This document shows, one piece after another, positions 26,105-37,700 of a stretch of DNA of 64,000 nucleotides. The position numbers and the translations under genes were made by a program. The first letter of the stretch is position 1. Each line of letters begins with the position of its first letter. This DNA is from Salarias fasciatus (Eukaryota; Chordata; Actinopteri; Blenniiformes; Blenniidae). The notes under the pieces are model-generated. The model did no database searches, had not been told where the DNA came from, and saw only the letters and a program-made list of their open reading frames with translations. The stretch covers positions 10,867,290 to 10,931,289 of the forward strand of contig NC_043755.1 in NCBI RefSeq assembly GCF_902148845.1, read 5' to 3'.

Positions 26105-27370
26105 AGGTCTGGCTCGGTGTGGGAGTTAAAATGGAGGCCGCTGTTGCTGCTGCTGCTGCCGCCGCTGGGTGATCCGAGGTGACTCCGCTCCATCAGCAGC
26201 TCCACCGCCGCTCAGCAGCTCCGTGTAGAGCCGCGATCAACACGTAATAACACAGTAACAGCAAGTGTGTAAGACATAAACCTGCGTCAAACCATCAAAA
26301 TGCATTAAAAATAAATCACACTTCCAAAGTTCTTTTGATTTGATTTTTGATATATATTTTTTTATTTTTTTTATGTTAGTGTCCACAAATGAAAAATAAC
26401 CGCGTAAATAAGAGCAAAAATACACTATACCTGACGCCTTAATTGGTAATCAATTATAGCTATAAAGCTTGATTTTTGCATTATAATCAACGTATTACCT
26501 GTAAGTGCAGATAAAAAAGTTAAACGTGAATCCAAATTAAACATGAGAACAAATACATACACATAAAAGTTATCGTCTATGTTTATTCTAACTTGCAAGT
26601 ACTCTAAAATACTGCTTAATATGTGGGATTGTAATTTATTACTTAAACCCCTGAGTCACGCTATAGAAAGTGACACATAAAAATCTTGAAAATCAAAAAT
26701 GACAAATGAAAATATGCACAATGGAAAACAAGCTCCAATAGAGCAAAGTGAAACTTGGATGTATAAACATTTCCACCTTACAAAGTCATTCACACAAAAC
26801 ACAACAGCATTTAGTTGTTGCTGTTGTTTATGCTGTCTTTTTTTTTTTAAGATTTCATACAAGACGAGAATGTAGTTTGTGAAGGTTCTGAACATGCAAT
26901 AGTTAGAAATGTTTCTATTATTCAGCTTGAATGGAGTGATAGAAACAACATTACAGCCCCAAATAAATGTTTTAAAGCATTTTCAAGAAGTCTGTCCAGG
27001 CATAAAATATATTTGCTGACCTTATTCAATGCTTATGCTAGAGAAGCAATATTTATTGACTTCTAAATGTTAATAGGTGCTTGGTCATTCCCTGTGCTGC
27101 TGTGCTGAGTGTTGTGAACTTTGTCCCACATCAAGCGGAATTAATGTCTTTGGGTTTTGTTTGTGACAGAAATAAGAGGAGCACCACATTTTTCTTAAGG
27201 TGAATTCATCGGAATTTTACGCGTTTTTAGCAATTTTACAAATGAAGATATTAAAGCATAATAGTGAGAGATATAAAGGCTTTCCAATTCATTAAAACTA
27301 GTTATATTTGCTTTGCACCGACATTGATAGTTTTCTTGTTGAGTTTAACAACTAGCTCCGGCTCGCTTCG

Positions 27371-27416
27371 GCCAATCAGAAGGCACAGCGCCGGATAAGT
27401 TTGGCTTCTGATTGGC
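27371..27416. promoter_or_regulatory. Inverted CCAAT pair (NF-Y-like) in the etfb promoter
   Basis: GCCAATCAGAAG (27371-27382) and its perfect reverse complement CTTCTGATTGGC (27405-27416) are separated by 22 nt. Each arm holds a CCAAT box. They lie about 125-170 bp upstream of the etfb start codon, a normal NF-Y position in a TATA-less promoter. Confidence 0.65.
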
Positions 27417-27539
27417 TAAAACGGGAGGCGGTCCCGTTTGGTGTCACCCTGAAATAAGTCCGACCTCTCCTTGGGTGAAGGTTCATTGCAGAGACAGTGT
27501 AGCCTTTTCTGCGAGTTGTAGTTTATCGCCTCAGCTACG

Positions 27540-28124
27540 ATGTCTGGCCGTGTTCTCGTCGGAGTCAAACGTGTCATTGACTACGCAGTTAAGGTAATAT
27601 CCTGCAGGTGTTTTTTCTTCGGGTCATTTGCATACTAAGGCATATTTCCCTCTTTCCCCTCATTTGACTTTCTGGACTGTGCTAGCTGTGTTAGCTGGCT
27701 AGCGTCAGCTGGTGACAGGAGAGGAGGAAAGTATACTGATTAGTGTGGCCGATCGATGCATCCAACACAAATCTTTACAGTCTTTAACTAATTTTATTAG
27801 TATTGCGAACAACTGAGATGATTGCTGCCGATGTTCTACAGTTATCCTATCACATGGACTGCTGCCTGGCTGTTATCTGGTTGTGTAACAACATGTCTTG
27901 CTGGAAAAGTAGCAGGTCCCTCTTGGAATAAGTTTATGGAGCTTTTACTTAACCGTAACCTTGCCTCTCGGGTGTTGTTGAATGGTGCCGCCATATGACA
28001 TTGTAATCTGGGCACCTGTGAGCATTTTGTGGAGCTCTGTTATCAGTGAACATTCATGGAACAGCAGGATCTGCTCACAGCAGGATCTGAACACTGATTC
28101 ACTGATCAGAACTGACACGTCTTG

Positions 28125-28177
<53 letters not shown>

Positions 28178-31100
28178 GTAAAAATATTTACGCAAATCAG
28201 TAGTTACAGATTAATCAGTTACACAAACAGATGCACAGTGATGGAAATAACTGAAGATTGTAATCAAGTACATGGTTAAAATTGTACTCATTCATACACA
28301 AAACTACTGTTGTTCATTATACAAGGTTGAAGTAGAAAAATGAATTGTGAATGTCAGACATTTGATTCTAAAAACATTTCTAAAACTGTGTTACAGACAA
28401 AAATTATGAAGAAATCACATAATGGAAAGTTGTTTTATTAACATATATAGATGTGAGTTAAGGATTTAGTCTTCAACGAGAGCACAGTTATTTTCTATGA
28501 AACATAGAAAAGCACATGGAAATTTGATCATGACTTCTAATTATTGGATATACTCAGCTGTACTAACAGATTCTTATTTTAAAAGTAGCAAAGTGGAATA
28601 CACTATAAAACTATGCCCTTGAAAAACACTGAAAGTGAAAGTATTGTTTATATTCTATTGTGTGAGTTTATTTATTGCTTCCACTTCCGATATATTTTTG
28701 AAGGGCTGCTCTGCTATAACTGAAATGATAGAGGGATTTAGTCTTGTAAGACCCATCATTATGTATCTAAAATACAAATTATTTAATATTGCTACATGGA
28801 AATAATGTGCATTTACATAAAGACAATATAAACTTAACACTGTTCATTAACCAGGCTTTGTAGTTGCAGTAAAGGCTAGTGGCTGGGAGACAGGAGGACT
28901 GACGCTGTATTGTTACACCTGTATCATGTAACACATCAGAGTAAAGTGCATTCATTCATTTTCTTGACCCACGTATCCTTTTCAGGGTCGCAAGGGAGCC
29001 AATCCCAGTGACTTATGGGCGAGTAAAGTGCATATGGTTGTAACAGTGTGTTCTTTTACTACTTTGATTTATTATGTCAGATTTGGGTCAGTTTAGGACT
29101 TTGTGAGGTTCGTTTAGTTTTATTTGTGAGTATTAATTTGACTCTTTTATGAAATAATGAATATATTATTACTTCTGCAATAATACATAATGTAAACAGT
29201 AAGTATTCCTGTTTAGATCAAATTACACTGTACTGATACTGAATTCTCTCTCTTAAAGCCCTTCAAAATACCTTTTTATGTATTTAAAAAAAATCCATGT
29301 TTTTTATGTTTTTATGGGATCCAAGATTTATCTTTACGTAGACATTTTTTTTGTTGGTTTTTGTCTGTTTCTTGTGACTTTCTGAGCTGAGCCTGAGAAT
29401 TTGTGTCAAATAGTATTTTAAACTGAACTTTTTGCACTGAATAGATCAACACAATTCAAATAGTTTAATGAGAAATGTTATGAATATTAAAAAAACAAGA
29501 CTTGTTTTATTCGACTTAAATGTAAATCCAACTCTTTAACCAAGTTCTTCTTTTTCTCTGCATTGTGGAAGATTCCTCAGAGCTTCATGGTTTTCAGTTG
29601 ATTTTTTATCATCAAATCACATCCAGCTGTGTTTTTATTTGAGCCACTGTTGCAGTGTTTGTGAAATCTTTTAGCCCGCACTTCCTGAAATTAGACATTA
29701 ACCTGTCTCAATTCTTGTGGCATAAAGAAATGTCTTTTTCTGCAAATGATGCTCCAGAGTTAAATTTGAGGTCTCTCACACTTTGGTATTTACAAGCTAT
29801 ACTTGTCTGCACAGAGCCTGACTTCAGTCAAACAAATGTTTTCCCTGTGACTCATAGACTGTGTAGTGGGATGAGCTTCAACTGTGCACATAATTGATAC
29901 ATTCAGAAGGTTTTTAAATCCATTTTCTCTAGTAAAGCAATACAAACCAATAGAAAAGGCAGGTGTGGGGCTCCTGTTTGAACGTGCATCACTGCAAATC
30001 TTTCAGAATTTACTGTAGAAGTTCCTGCACCATGTCTGACGGTGATTATATCAGCCCTGTTAGCGACTCTCTCCGGCCGTTTTGTTTCTCCACAGATCCG
30101 CGTGAAGCCGGACAACAGTGGCGTGGTGACGGATGGCGTTAAACACTCAATGAACCCCTTCTGCGAGATCGCCGTGGAGGAGGCGGTCAAGCTGAAGGAG
30201 AAAAAGCTCATTAAGGAGGTTGTGGCTGTCAGCTGCGGGCCGCAGCAGGCACAGGTGGGAGAAGCAGAGGCCGACTCAGCAGCCCTGTCTTGTTAACCAA
30301 TGTTCTGGAGAGCGTAGTTTGGCAGGTTGCCTGTTTTCCCAGGCGTTGTTTCGAGTAGCTTAAAGATTTTATAGTTTTCCAGCGAGCTCCAGATTTGTCT
30401 TCAGAGTACTGTGGCAGAATGATGCTATGGGTGAGCGATTCATGGAAATGAAAAAATAAAACAATATAACTGTGGAGAGCAAATCATTTTAAAGTGACCC
30501 ATCATGCATTGGATTATCAAAAGTGGTTGAAATGCTCTTTTATAATGTAAACGGATATAAGAATTTCTTGTGTAGAGCCAGATTTTTGGACTTGTATAAT
30601 CATTAAAACAGTCAAATTATTTGATACATTTGTATATAAATTATGCAATATAAGTTTTTTTAATCATGTTTTGGCCACAATTAAAAAAAATGTTTCTTTG
30701 ATTATTTCTTCATTGTTATCATACTTCTTATCAATAAATCTTATGATGCTATATGTTATATTTCTTCACCTTCTCCTTCGCTCAGGAGACCATCCGCACT
30801 GCCCTGGCTATGGGAGCTGACCGGGGCATTCATGTGGAAGTGTCGGGAAAAGACTATGAGACTCTGGGACCGCTGCAGGTCTCTAAGATCTTTGCTGCTT
30901 TGGCCAAAAAAGAGGAGGCTCAGCTCGTCATCCTCGGAAAACAGGTGAATTATGTGAATTGTTTCACTCCGTGTCTTCATTTGGAGTCGCGCTCTCTCAG
31001 GTTATGCACTCATGAATATCCACACTGCCGTTACCGACTGTTATTGACACGTGTTGCTTTTCCAGGCCATCGATGATGACTGCAATCAGACGGGCCAGAT

Positions 31101-32154
31101 GACGGCAGCTCTCCTCGACTGGCCCCAGGTGAGTTAGAACTGGAATTCAGTTACTTCTAATAGGATTGTTCCTACGGCACACATACATGTTTGACCTTAA
31201 ATGACCTTGCTTTTCACTGCCAGTCAGATTTGATCTTTTTTTTTTTGTTTTTTCATATCTGTTTGTGCTCATGAGTGTGCTAAAGCAGCTCCGCTATCAG
31301 AATCAGCTTCTGTCGACTCTCTTATCGAGGTCTGCAGCAGCTGGTTTGAGTCGGTACGAGCTGCAGTAGAAGCAGGTCACACTCCAGTCTGACAGATAAA
31401 CTGAGGCTCTGCATTCGAGCCAACAGATGAAGACACTCTCTGTGCTGTCCCACTCCATACAGTTTATAAAAATGAAGGTTTTACTGGTATTTTTTAATCA
31501 TGTACTCATCTTGATAGCGCTTACTTACTGTTACAGTTTCACCTTTTGTCTTTTTTTTTTTTTTGTCCATTTTAGAATGATTTCATATTTACCCAAGTCA
31601 ACCAGCAGAGGGAGCACCTCACCAGCCTCATGACCTTAAAAAACCTCTCTTATGATCTGATTCTTTTCCAGAAAGCTGTTTCGGAAATACTTATTGATGC
31701 GAGCTGTGTTTTTAGGGTACCTTCGCCTCAGAGGTGTCACTGGAGGGAGACAAGATTAAGGTTGTGAGAGAAATTGACGGCGGCCTGGAAACTATTAAGA
31801 TCAGCACACCGGCAGTCGTGACCGCTGACCTTCGGCTCAACACCCCCAGATATGCCACCCTGCCCAACATCATGGTAGGCGTCGGGGAGCTCTGTTCACA
31901 ATAACACCACACAAGAAGAAGACCGTGTATTATGTGGTGCCGGAGCTTGTCAGTCGTCTAAAACTCTGCCAAAACCTTTTCAGAAAGCCAAAAAGAAGAA
32001 GATCGCTAATGTGAAGCCAGCCGACTTGGGCGTGGATCTCACGTCACGCGTGGAGGTGTTGAGAGTGGACGAGCCCCCGCAGAGGCAGGCCGGAGTGAAG
32101 GTGGAGACGGTGGAGGACCTGGTGGGCAAACTAAAGGAGGCTGGGAGGGTATAG
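27540..32154 (+). CDS. etfb: Electron transfer flavoprotein subunit beta
   Basis: Six coding exons: 27540-27593, 30096-30254, 30786-30944, 31066-31128, 31716-31874 and 31984-32154, all phase 0 with GT-AG introns, giving 254 residues against 255 in human. The protein starts [18 protein letters not shown]. It holds the ETF-beta core ([21 protein letters not shown]) and the AMP-binding half ([20 protein letters not shown]). It also has the recognition loop [14 protein letters not shown], whose leucine contacts dehydrogenases and whose lysines are methylated in mammals. The C-terminal arm (VDLTSRVEV ... [13 protein letters not shown]) wraps the alpha subunit in the known structure. With ETFA it takes electrons from acyl-CoA dehydrogenases in the mitochondrial matrix and passes them to ETF-QO. 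No classical cleaved presequence is seen, as in other ETFBs. The gene looks intact. Confidence 0.98.
28130..28177. repeat. (TTA)n microsatellite
   Basis: About fifteen uninterrupted TTA/TAT trinucleotide units in etfb intron 1. Confidence 0.95.
28945..29025. repeat. Degenerate teleost interspersed repeat fragment
   Basis: Contains ATCCTTTTCAGGGTCGCAAG followed by GAGCCAATCCCAGTGACTTATGGGCGAG, resembling the widespread fish repeat with GGGTCGC ... TATCCCAGC ... GGGCGAG. It lies in etfb intron 1. Confidence 0.5.
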
Positions 32155-32239
32155 AGGCTCCAGGGACCTGAGCAGGGAGCACAGAGTCTGACAGAGGGGT
32201 GAGTGTTTACCAGAAGAATGAATCAGATATTTATTCTTT

Positions 32240-32245
32240 AATAAA
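32240..32245 (+). terminator. Candidate proximal poly(A) signal of etfb
   Basis: AATAAA 86 nt past the etfb stop codon. A second candidate is AATAAA at 33348-33353, which would serve if the 3' untranslated region is spliced (see the entry at 32826). Confidence 0.5.
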
Positions 32246-32825
32246 TGGATGGATTTGATTTTTTTCTTTTTCTTTTAGCTTTCTCGTGTAAGAACATTAG
32301 GGCCTATTTTTAATTGATGCAAACTGTGTGTATGCACATACTGTAGTTGTGTCATTATCCTAACACTGTTTGTCAGTGTGGATGCATTCAGTTGTGTTTT
32401 ATGAAAAAGTTTCTTGGTGGAAAAATAATTTTGTATCCTAACTTTTTTTTTTTTCCCCTCCTTGTTTTTCATGTTGAGTATTCGAAGATCTAATGAGGTT
32501 TTCTGGGGAGGCAATCAGCGGAGTCTTCCTGAATAATTTATAGGCAAACCAAAAATTAATTAGTCACCAGGAATCTGAATCAAGCCCCAGATTCTGTCTT
32601 TCATGTGTGCAGCACCGTCTCCTCGCGTGGAGGCTGATAGAATTATTTGCTTTGAACGTTATTATCCTCCATTGTATCAACATCTTCGTTTGTCAGAAAA
32701 TCGTATTAATTGCTTTGACAAAGAGTATTATGTGTTTTGTAGGGATGGAAGCAAAACCAATTAAAGATTTTAATTGCCGCTCTTGTCTTGGATCACATAT
32801 CTACGTTCTGTCTTCCCCTTGCAGG

Positions 32826-33353
32826 ACTCTAATAAATAACAGAGCCGCGTCTGATGAGCACACCCGGAGGAGCAGCTTATGCGTTTTGGTCTAATCCCTC
32901 TGTCTGAGACTGCAGCTCCCCACGGTGTGCAGAGAGGTACCGACGGGAGGAGCACCGAGAAACACCGTCCTGCAGACACACAACTCCCACACCACCATCT
33001 CCGTCTTGGCATTTTAACTTACTTGGACCGAATCGCGTGTTTCACAGAATCCCCGTAAAAACTCCACATGAGCGGTTTTCATATCCGACGTCCCCACATG
33101 TGAAGAGGTGCAGGTTTTGTAAATGATATTTGTAAATATGGACCCAAACATGTGATCGAGATGATTATATCCTTCCAGATAACATGTCATGATTTACTGC
33201 TAACCTGTGTAGTTATTGGGGAAGTTCCCATGGTTCAGGACTGACTGGACGGTGTTTCTCAGTACGAGTGGAAAGCATTATCATCAATCTGTATTTTACC
33301 GTAAGCGCCTCAATTCTCTGTTGATTGTACAGCCGGAAACCGTGACAATAAAG
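32826..33353 (+). other. Possible spliced 3' untranslated exon of etfb
   Basis: A strong donor (GGG/GTGAGTG, near 32197) follows the etfb stop, and a strong acceptor (CTTCCCCTTGCAG) ends at 32825. An AATAAA lies at 33348-33353. Together they would make a noncoding terminal exon. The alternative is that etfb ends at the proximal signal and this is intergenic DNA. Confidence 0.25.
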
Positions 33354-33359
33354 CAAGCC

Positions 33360-34740
33360 AGTCTTTTTCATACCGAAAAACACGTTTCTTTGTTTTCTAT
33401 AACCACCACCAATATACAAAAAAATCGAGCCTTGTGTGTGAGAAACATGGAGTATTTCCAAATATTTGATGAAATTTCAGTTTCTTGTTTACATTGTGTT
33501 CATTGTCATGCTTGGGGCATCATAGGTCAAAGTTGGTATTTAATTGATCATTATAACCCTGTAACTCTGTTTTAAGCTGATGTGCACACACTTTTTTATA
33601 TTTATGTGCATGATGATGCATTCATAGGTAACTTGGAAAAAGGAAAAGTAACACCTCATCAATATTCCTCATAAACCAGGGCTCCAATGTGAGGACGAGT
33701 GTTGGCTTGAAGTTCCATTTATTTCTCAATCTTCTAGATATCATAAATGAACCTTGACGGAAGCCTGCTGCCTCAGCAAGATAAAATTCACAATTTTTTT
33801 TTTTTTTTTTTTACCCAATTTCCTATGAATAAATTTAAACAGGCCATTCAACCTTCACAATTTAGATAACATAAGGGTGTGGGATTGGAAACTCTACATT
33901 TATCACCTGAAGTGGAAGTCAGCAAACAGGTTATAGATGGTACAGATATTTTATGAGATAATCTACTGAATCATTGTTTTTTATATTTATCACCAACTGC
34001 AAAAGTCATTTTGAAAGATTATTGTGCAACAAGATGACAAATCTGGCAATGAAGAAGAAGTAAGCATGAGTAAAAGCTTTGAAAAAAATCATCTCTGGTT
34101 GTGTGAAAGTGCAGACAATTACAAATCTGTACAAATTTAGGACTGGGTTGAAATAGATGTCAGGTGCTTTTGAGTGATGGGCACAATCTACGGATTGCTG
34201 CAAATAATGGATCCTTATTGGGGTTATAGAACATTTCATCTCTAAAATCAATCGAATGCACAGGATTGAGAGACTGCAAGTATAAAGCTAGATAAGAACC
34301 ACTGCATATTAATTTGTACTGGGAAAATATGAAGCAAGATCAATGGATCTTTGGTAATCGGTCGATGGCACAAATCACTCAAAAGCATTTCACATCAACT
34401 ATTCACAATATTGAAACTGTGCATTTCCAGTATTTATCCCTCCTGGTGGACATTGTAAGGTTTAATAAGGTTTTCTTGGGCATGAAGCTGAAATAATGGT
34501 GCCCTTGTTGTGTGTAATGAGAAGAAATGAGATGAGGGGGCGGGGCTTAAGTGCCTCGGTACAGGTGAGCTGTGCACGCGCCAGGCCGCCTCACAGCAGC
34601 AGCTGCAGCAGCTCGTGCCGCCGAGGCGTTCAAGGACGATCATGCAAGTCAACTTTTCTGATGTGGAATTAGAAATAAGCAGCAACCCTTCATCCTTGTG
34701 AGGAAAGAAAAAATAACATATTCATGAACCGGGTCTGCTG
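33360..34740. other. etfb-vsig10l intergenic
   Basis: Mostly AT-rich with a poly-T run near 33797-33812. No exon is supported. A GC box (GGGGGCGGGGC, about 34536-34546) lies about 200 bp upstream of the vsig10l start codon and is the best promoter element seen. Confidence 0.5.
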
Positions 34741-34742
34741 AA

Positions 34743-37700
34743 ATGGCTTGTCCGGAGGAATTTAGCAGAGCGCGCGCAGTGTTTCTGACTCTTTTATTCG
34801 GGAGCGCCTTGCAAGGTGAGATTAACTTCAAGCTTTATTTTCTTCTCTTTGATCAGGCCTTGGCAGTTTGCTAGAAAAGGTGTGAGAGATTGAATATGTT
34901 TTTCAAGTTTCCGCCCGTGGCCAATGTTCTCCCCATTTGTTTGTAATTTAAATGCTCTTGCACCGACTTGTCCCCTCGGGCTCCTCCTGACAGGTGCACA
35001 CTGTCAGCTGGTGGTCTCTCCAGTCGGCCCCTCCCTGCTCTCCGTCCTGGCCGGCAGCAATGTGACCCTGGCTGTGTCCTTCAGTGGGGCTCCTGACCCC
35101 GTGGTGACCTGGTTCAGCGGGTCTTTACCTGTCGCCACCTGGACCGTGAACTCCAGCGAAGTTCCAGACATTGACATAAACAGGAGGGATGTGCTCAGGG
35201 TTGAGAGGAATGGATCCCTGACCTTTGTGAACGTGCCTCTCTCCTATGACAGTAACTACACTGTTGAAATGACCAAATCTGGACTGGAGAAGGCTGCCAC
35301 GTCTTTCTCTCTCCGAATATTTGGTGAGTTTTGAGATGTGTTGTCAGTATAAGAAGATATTTGATGGCTTTGTGAGCTTGGAAAAGATATTTTGTTAAAT
35401 TTACAGTATTGTGTGATGAGAACTGTCTGTAAGCTGCTTGATAAATTTGAAGACCATAAAGATATTTTCAAAGCAGTCAATAGTGCTTTTCAAACCCTTA
35501 AATCTCCTCATATGAAGATGTTTAAATGATAAAACTCTGTAGTATGAGGCCCATTTTCAATATAACTCATCTGTTGGTTAAAAAGTACTTTAAAAATGGC
35601 AACAAAGCTAAAATAACTTCATTCAGCTATGAGCAAAGCTGCGAAAATGATGAGACAACTGGCAACAATAGAACTGATGATAAAAATATGAAAGAAAACA
35701 TCCAAAATGGCAAAGTTTGCTGGCAAATCAGCTAAATCTGAACAGCCACCAACACTTAACTAAATTTGCTGGAAAATATTTCAAATGGTAAAACAGCTCA
35801 AATGAGTAAAACAGCTTGAAAAAGCACGCAGAACAATTTAAATGAGTCAAAATGTTTTAACCTGTTAAAAATCCTTGGAATCAAACTGATAAATGAAGTT
35901 AGAAAAATCTAATAAAATGCCATTCTAAGTGGTACCAATAAAACATCAATGCAACTTAAGTCTTTATACAGTCTTTATAAATTTGGTAAAAGGCGACAGT
36001 TTTATGTGCTGTTATCTTAAAGGTTAAACATAGTTTGCAGCTCCAGGTAAATTTCATTTGGTTGAAGGAAATCAAAATGGCTCTTTAAGTCATAAATGTT
36101 GGAGAACCCTGCCTAGGAGGACACATTTCTTTAGTGTCTCCTTCAAGGACCACCTGATCGTCTTTGCTTGTTTTGATATTCATATGTTGCCATAGAACGA
36201 CAAGAAGCTTTCTGGAAATCATTCAGAAATATGGAACGTTTTGCAGCTAAATGACTTTTAGCATTGGCCTGGATTTACTGAGACTACTGCTGTACTTTTC
36301 TTTTTCTTTCTTTTTTTTGATGGTCAGACTACACTGCTTCATCCACCTGTTGAGCCATGTTTTCACATTGCTGTTTGTAGAAACCTTCCAGAACGTGACT
36401 CTGACCACAGAGTCAGATTTCGCCAAAGAGGGAAGCGATGTGTTCAAGCTACGCTACAGTCTGCAGCGAGGAGTGGTCCAGCATCAGGTGTGGCTTTTCA
36501 ATGGCGGAGAGATAGAAAGCGGCTCTCGTTATCTGATGGAGCAAGCGAACCTTTCAATCCTCCGCCCAGACCGGACCGACACGGGCGAGTATGCAGTGCT
36601 GCTCACGAATCCCTTCAGCAGCGCAATGGCTCGCACCAACGTCACTGTGCGGTGTAAGTGTGAAATAACTTCAACATCTGCTTTGAACTAAGGTGTTACC
36701 TTCGTATCCTTCAGTTATAACTCCCTTCTACATGTTTGGGTCTGTTTTTAGATGGACCAGATGAGCCCGTCTTGACAACCCATCCACCTCAGGATTTTTA
36801 TGTATCTGGAGAGTCCGTCACTCTCACCTGCCGGTCCGAGGGATTCCCTCAGCCGACGTCTGCGTGGGCCTTCGGTGGAAAAATCCTGAATGACTCCCAC
36901 CAAGGAGTCCTGAATCTAGTCAATGTGTCTACCACTCAAGGGGGTGTTTATGTATGCATGGTGTTTAACGAAAACTCTAAAGAACGGCGTGAAAAGAGCC
37001 TGACACTAAACATTTACGGTATGTGGAACAAATATATATTTTTGATGCACGGCTGTGTTTGGCAGGAGATTATCAGTCTTTTTTGACCATTCTCATGTCA
37101 AGTCTTTGTTGAAGTTGTATTAATTTTGCCTCTTGAACATTGTGTGGAGCCAGAGCGACCGCTGCGTGACTCGACATGCTCTGTGGAGTCGTTGAACGAC
37201 ACCAAGCTGCTGTTTCACTGTGCGTGGATGGGAGGAACGCCGCAAGCTGAGCTGTCCTTCCCAGCTATAGATCCTAATAACAATGGACTCGGGAACTTCA
37301 GTGTGACTCTAGAAGCCTCCGACTCTCTGAACGGCAGGATTATACAGTGCATCGCAGAACACATACTCGAAAAACAGTCATGCAATATAACAGCAAGTAC
37401 GTTTTTTTCTTCTTTTTTTTAATATTGCCTCGCTAGTCATTCAGGTAAATGACTGAACGCTGATGAAGAATCTTGTGTTCTCCAGGAAGTCCGTCAAAGT
37501 TTGTTCCCGCTGTGAGAACCGACGTGAGCAATGAGGGCAAAATAGTGGTCAGTATCCAGTGTTTGAGCGAAGCCTCGCCCCAGGCTGTGGTGTCATGGTC
37601 CAGAGGCAGCCAGGCTGTCACCAACGGGGCAACGCACGGCATCAGCAGGGACACCACGCTGCTCACCATCCGCCACAACAATGTCAGCAGCTTTCTCCTC

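Larger units (their letters stand above)
26000..27539. promoter_or_regulatory. Divergent usf2-etfb interval
   Basis: About 1.5 kb between two genes transcribed away from each other. The usf2 side (26000-26230) is GC-rich with a CTG/CCG run (gctgctgctgctgccgccgc, near 26140-26165) and a CACGTG E-box. The etfb side (27360-27420) holds two CCAAT boxes in an inverted repeat. The middle is AT-rich and shows no exon. Confidence 0.7.

Noticed and set aside
35530-35900. A-rich stretch in vsig10l intron 2 with repeated phrases such as AAATGGCAA and AAACAGCT
   Set aside because: Spacing is irregular and the copies are too short and degenerate to call a tandem repeat.
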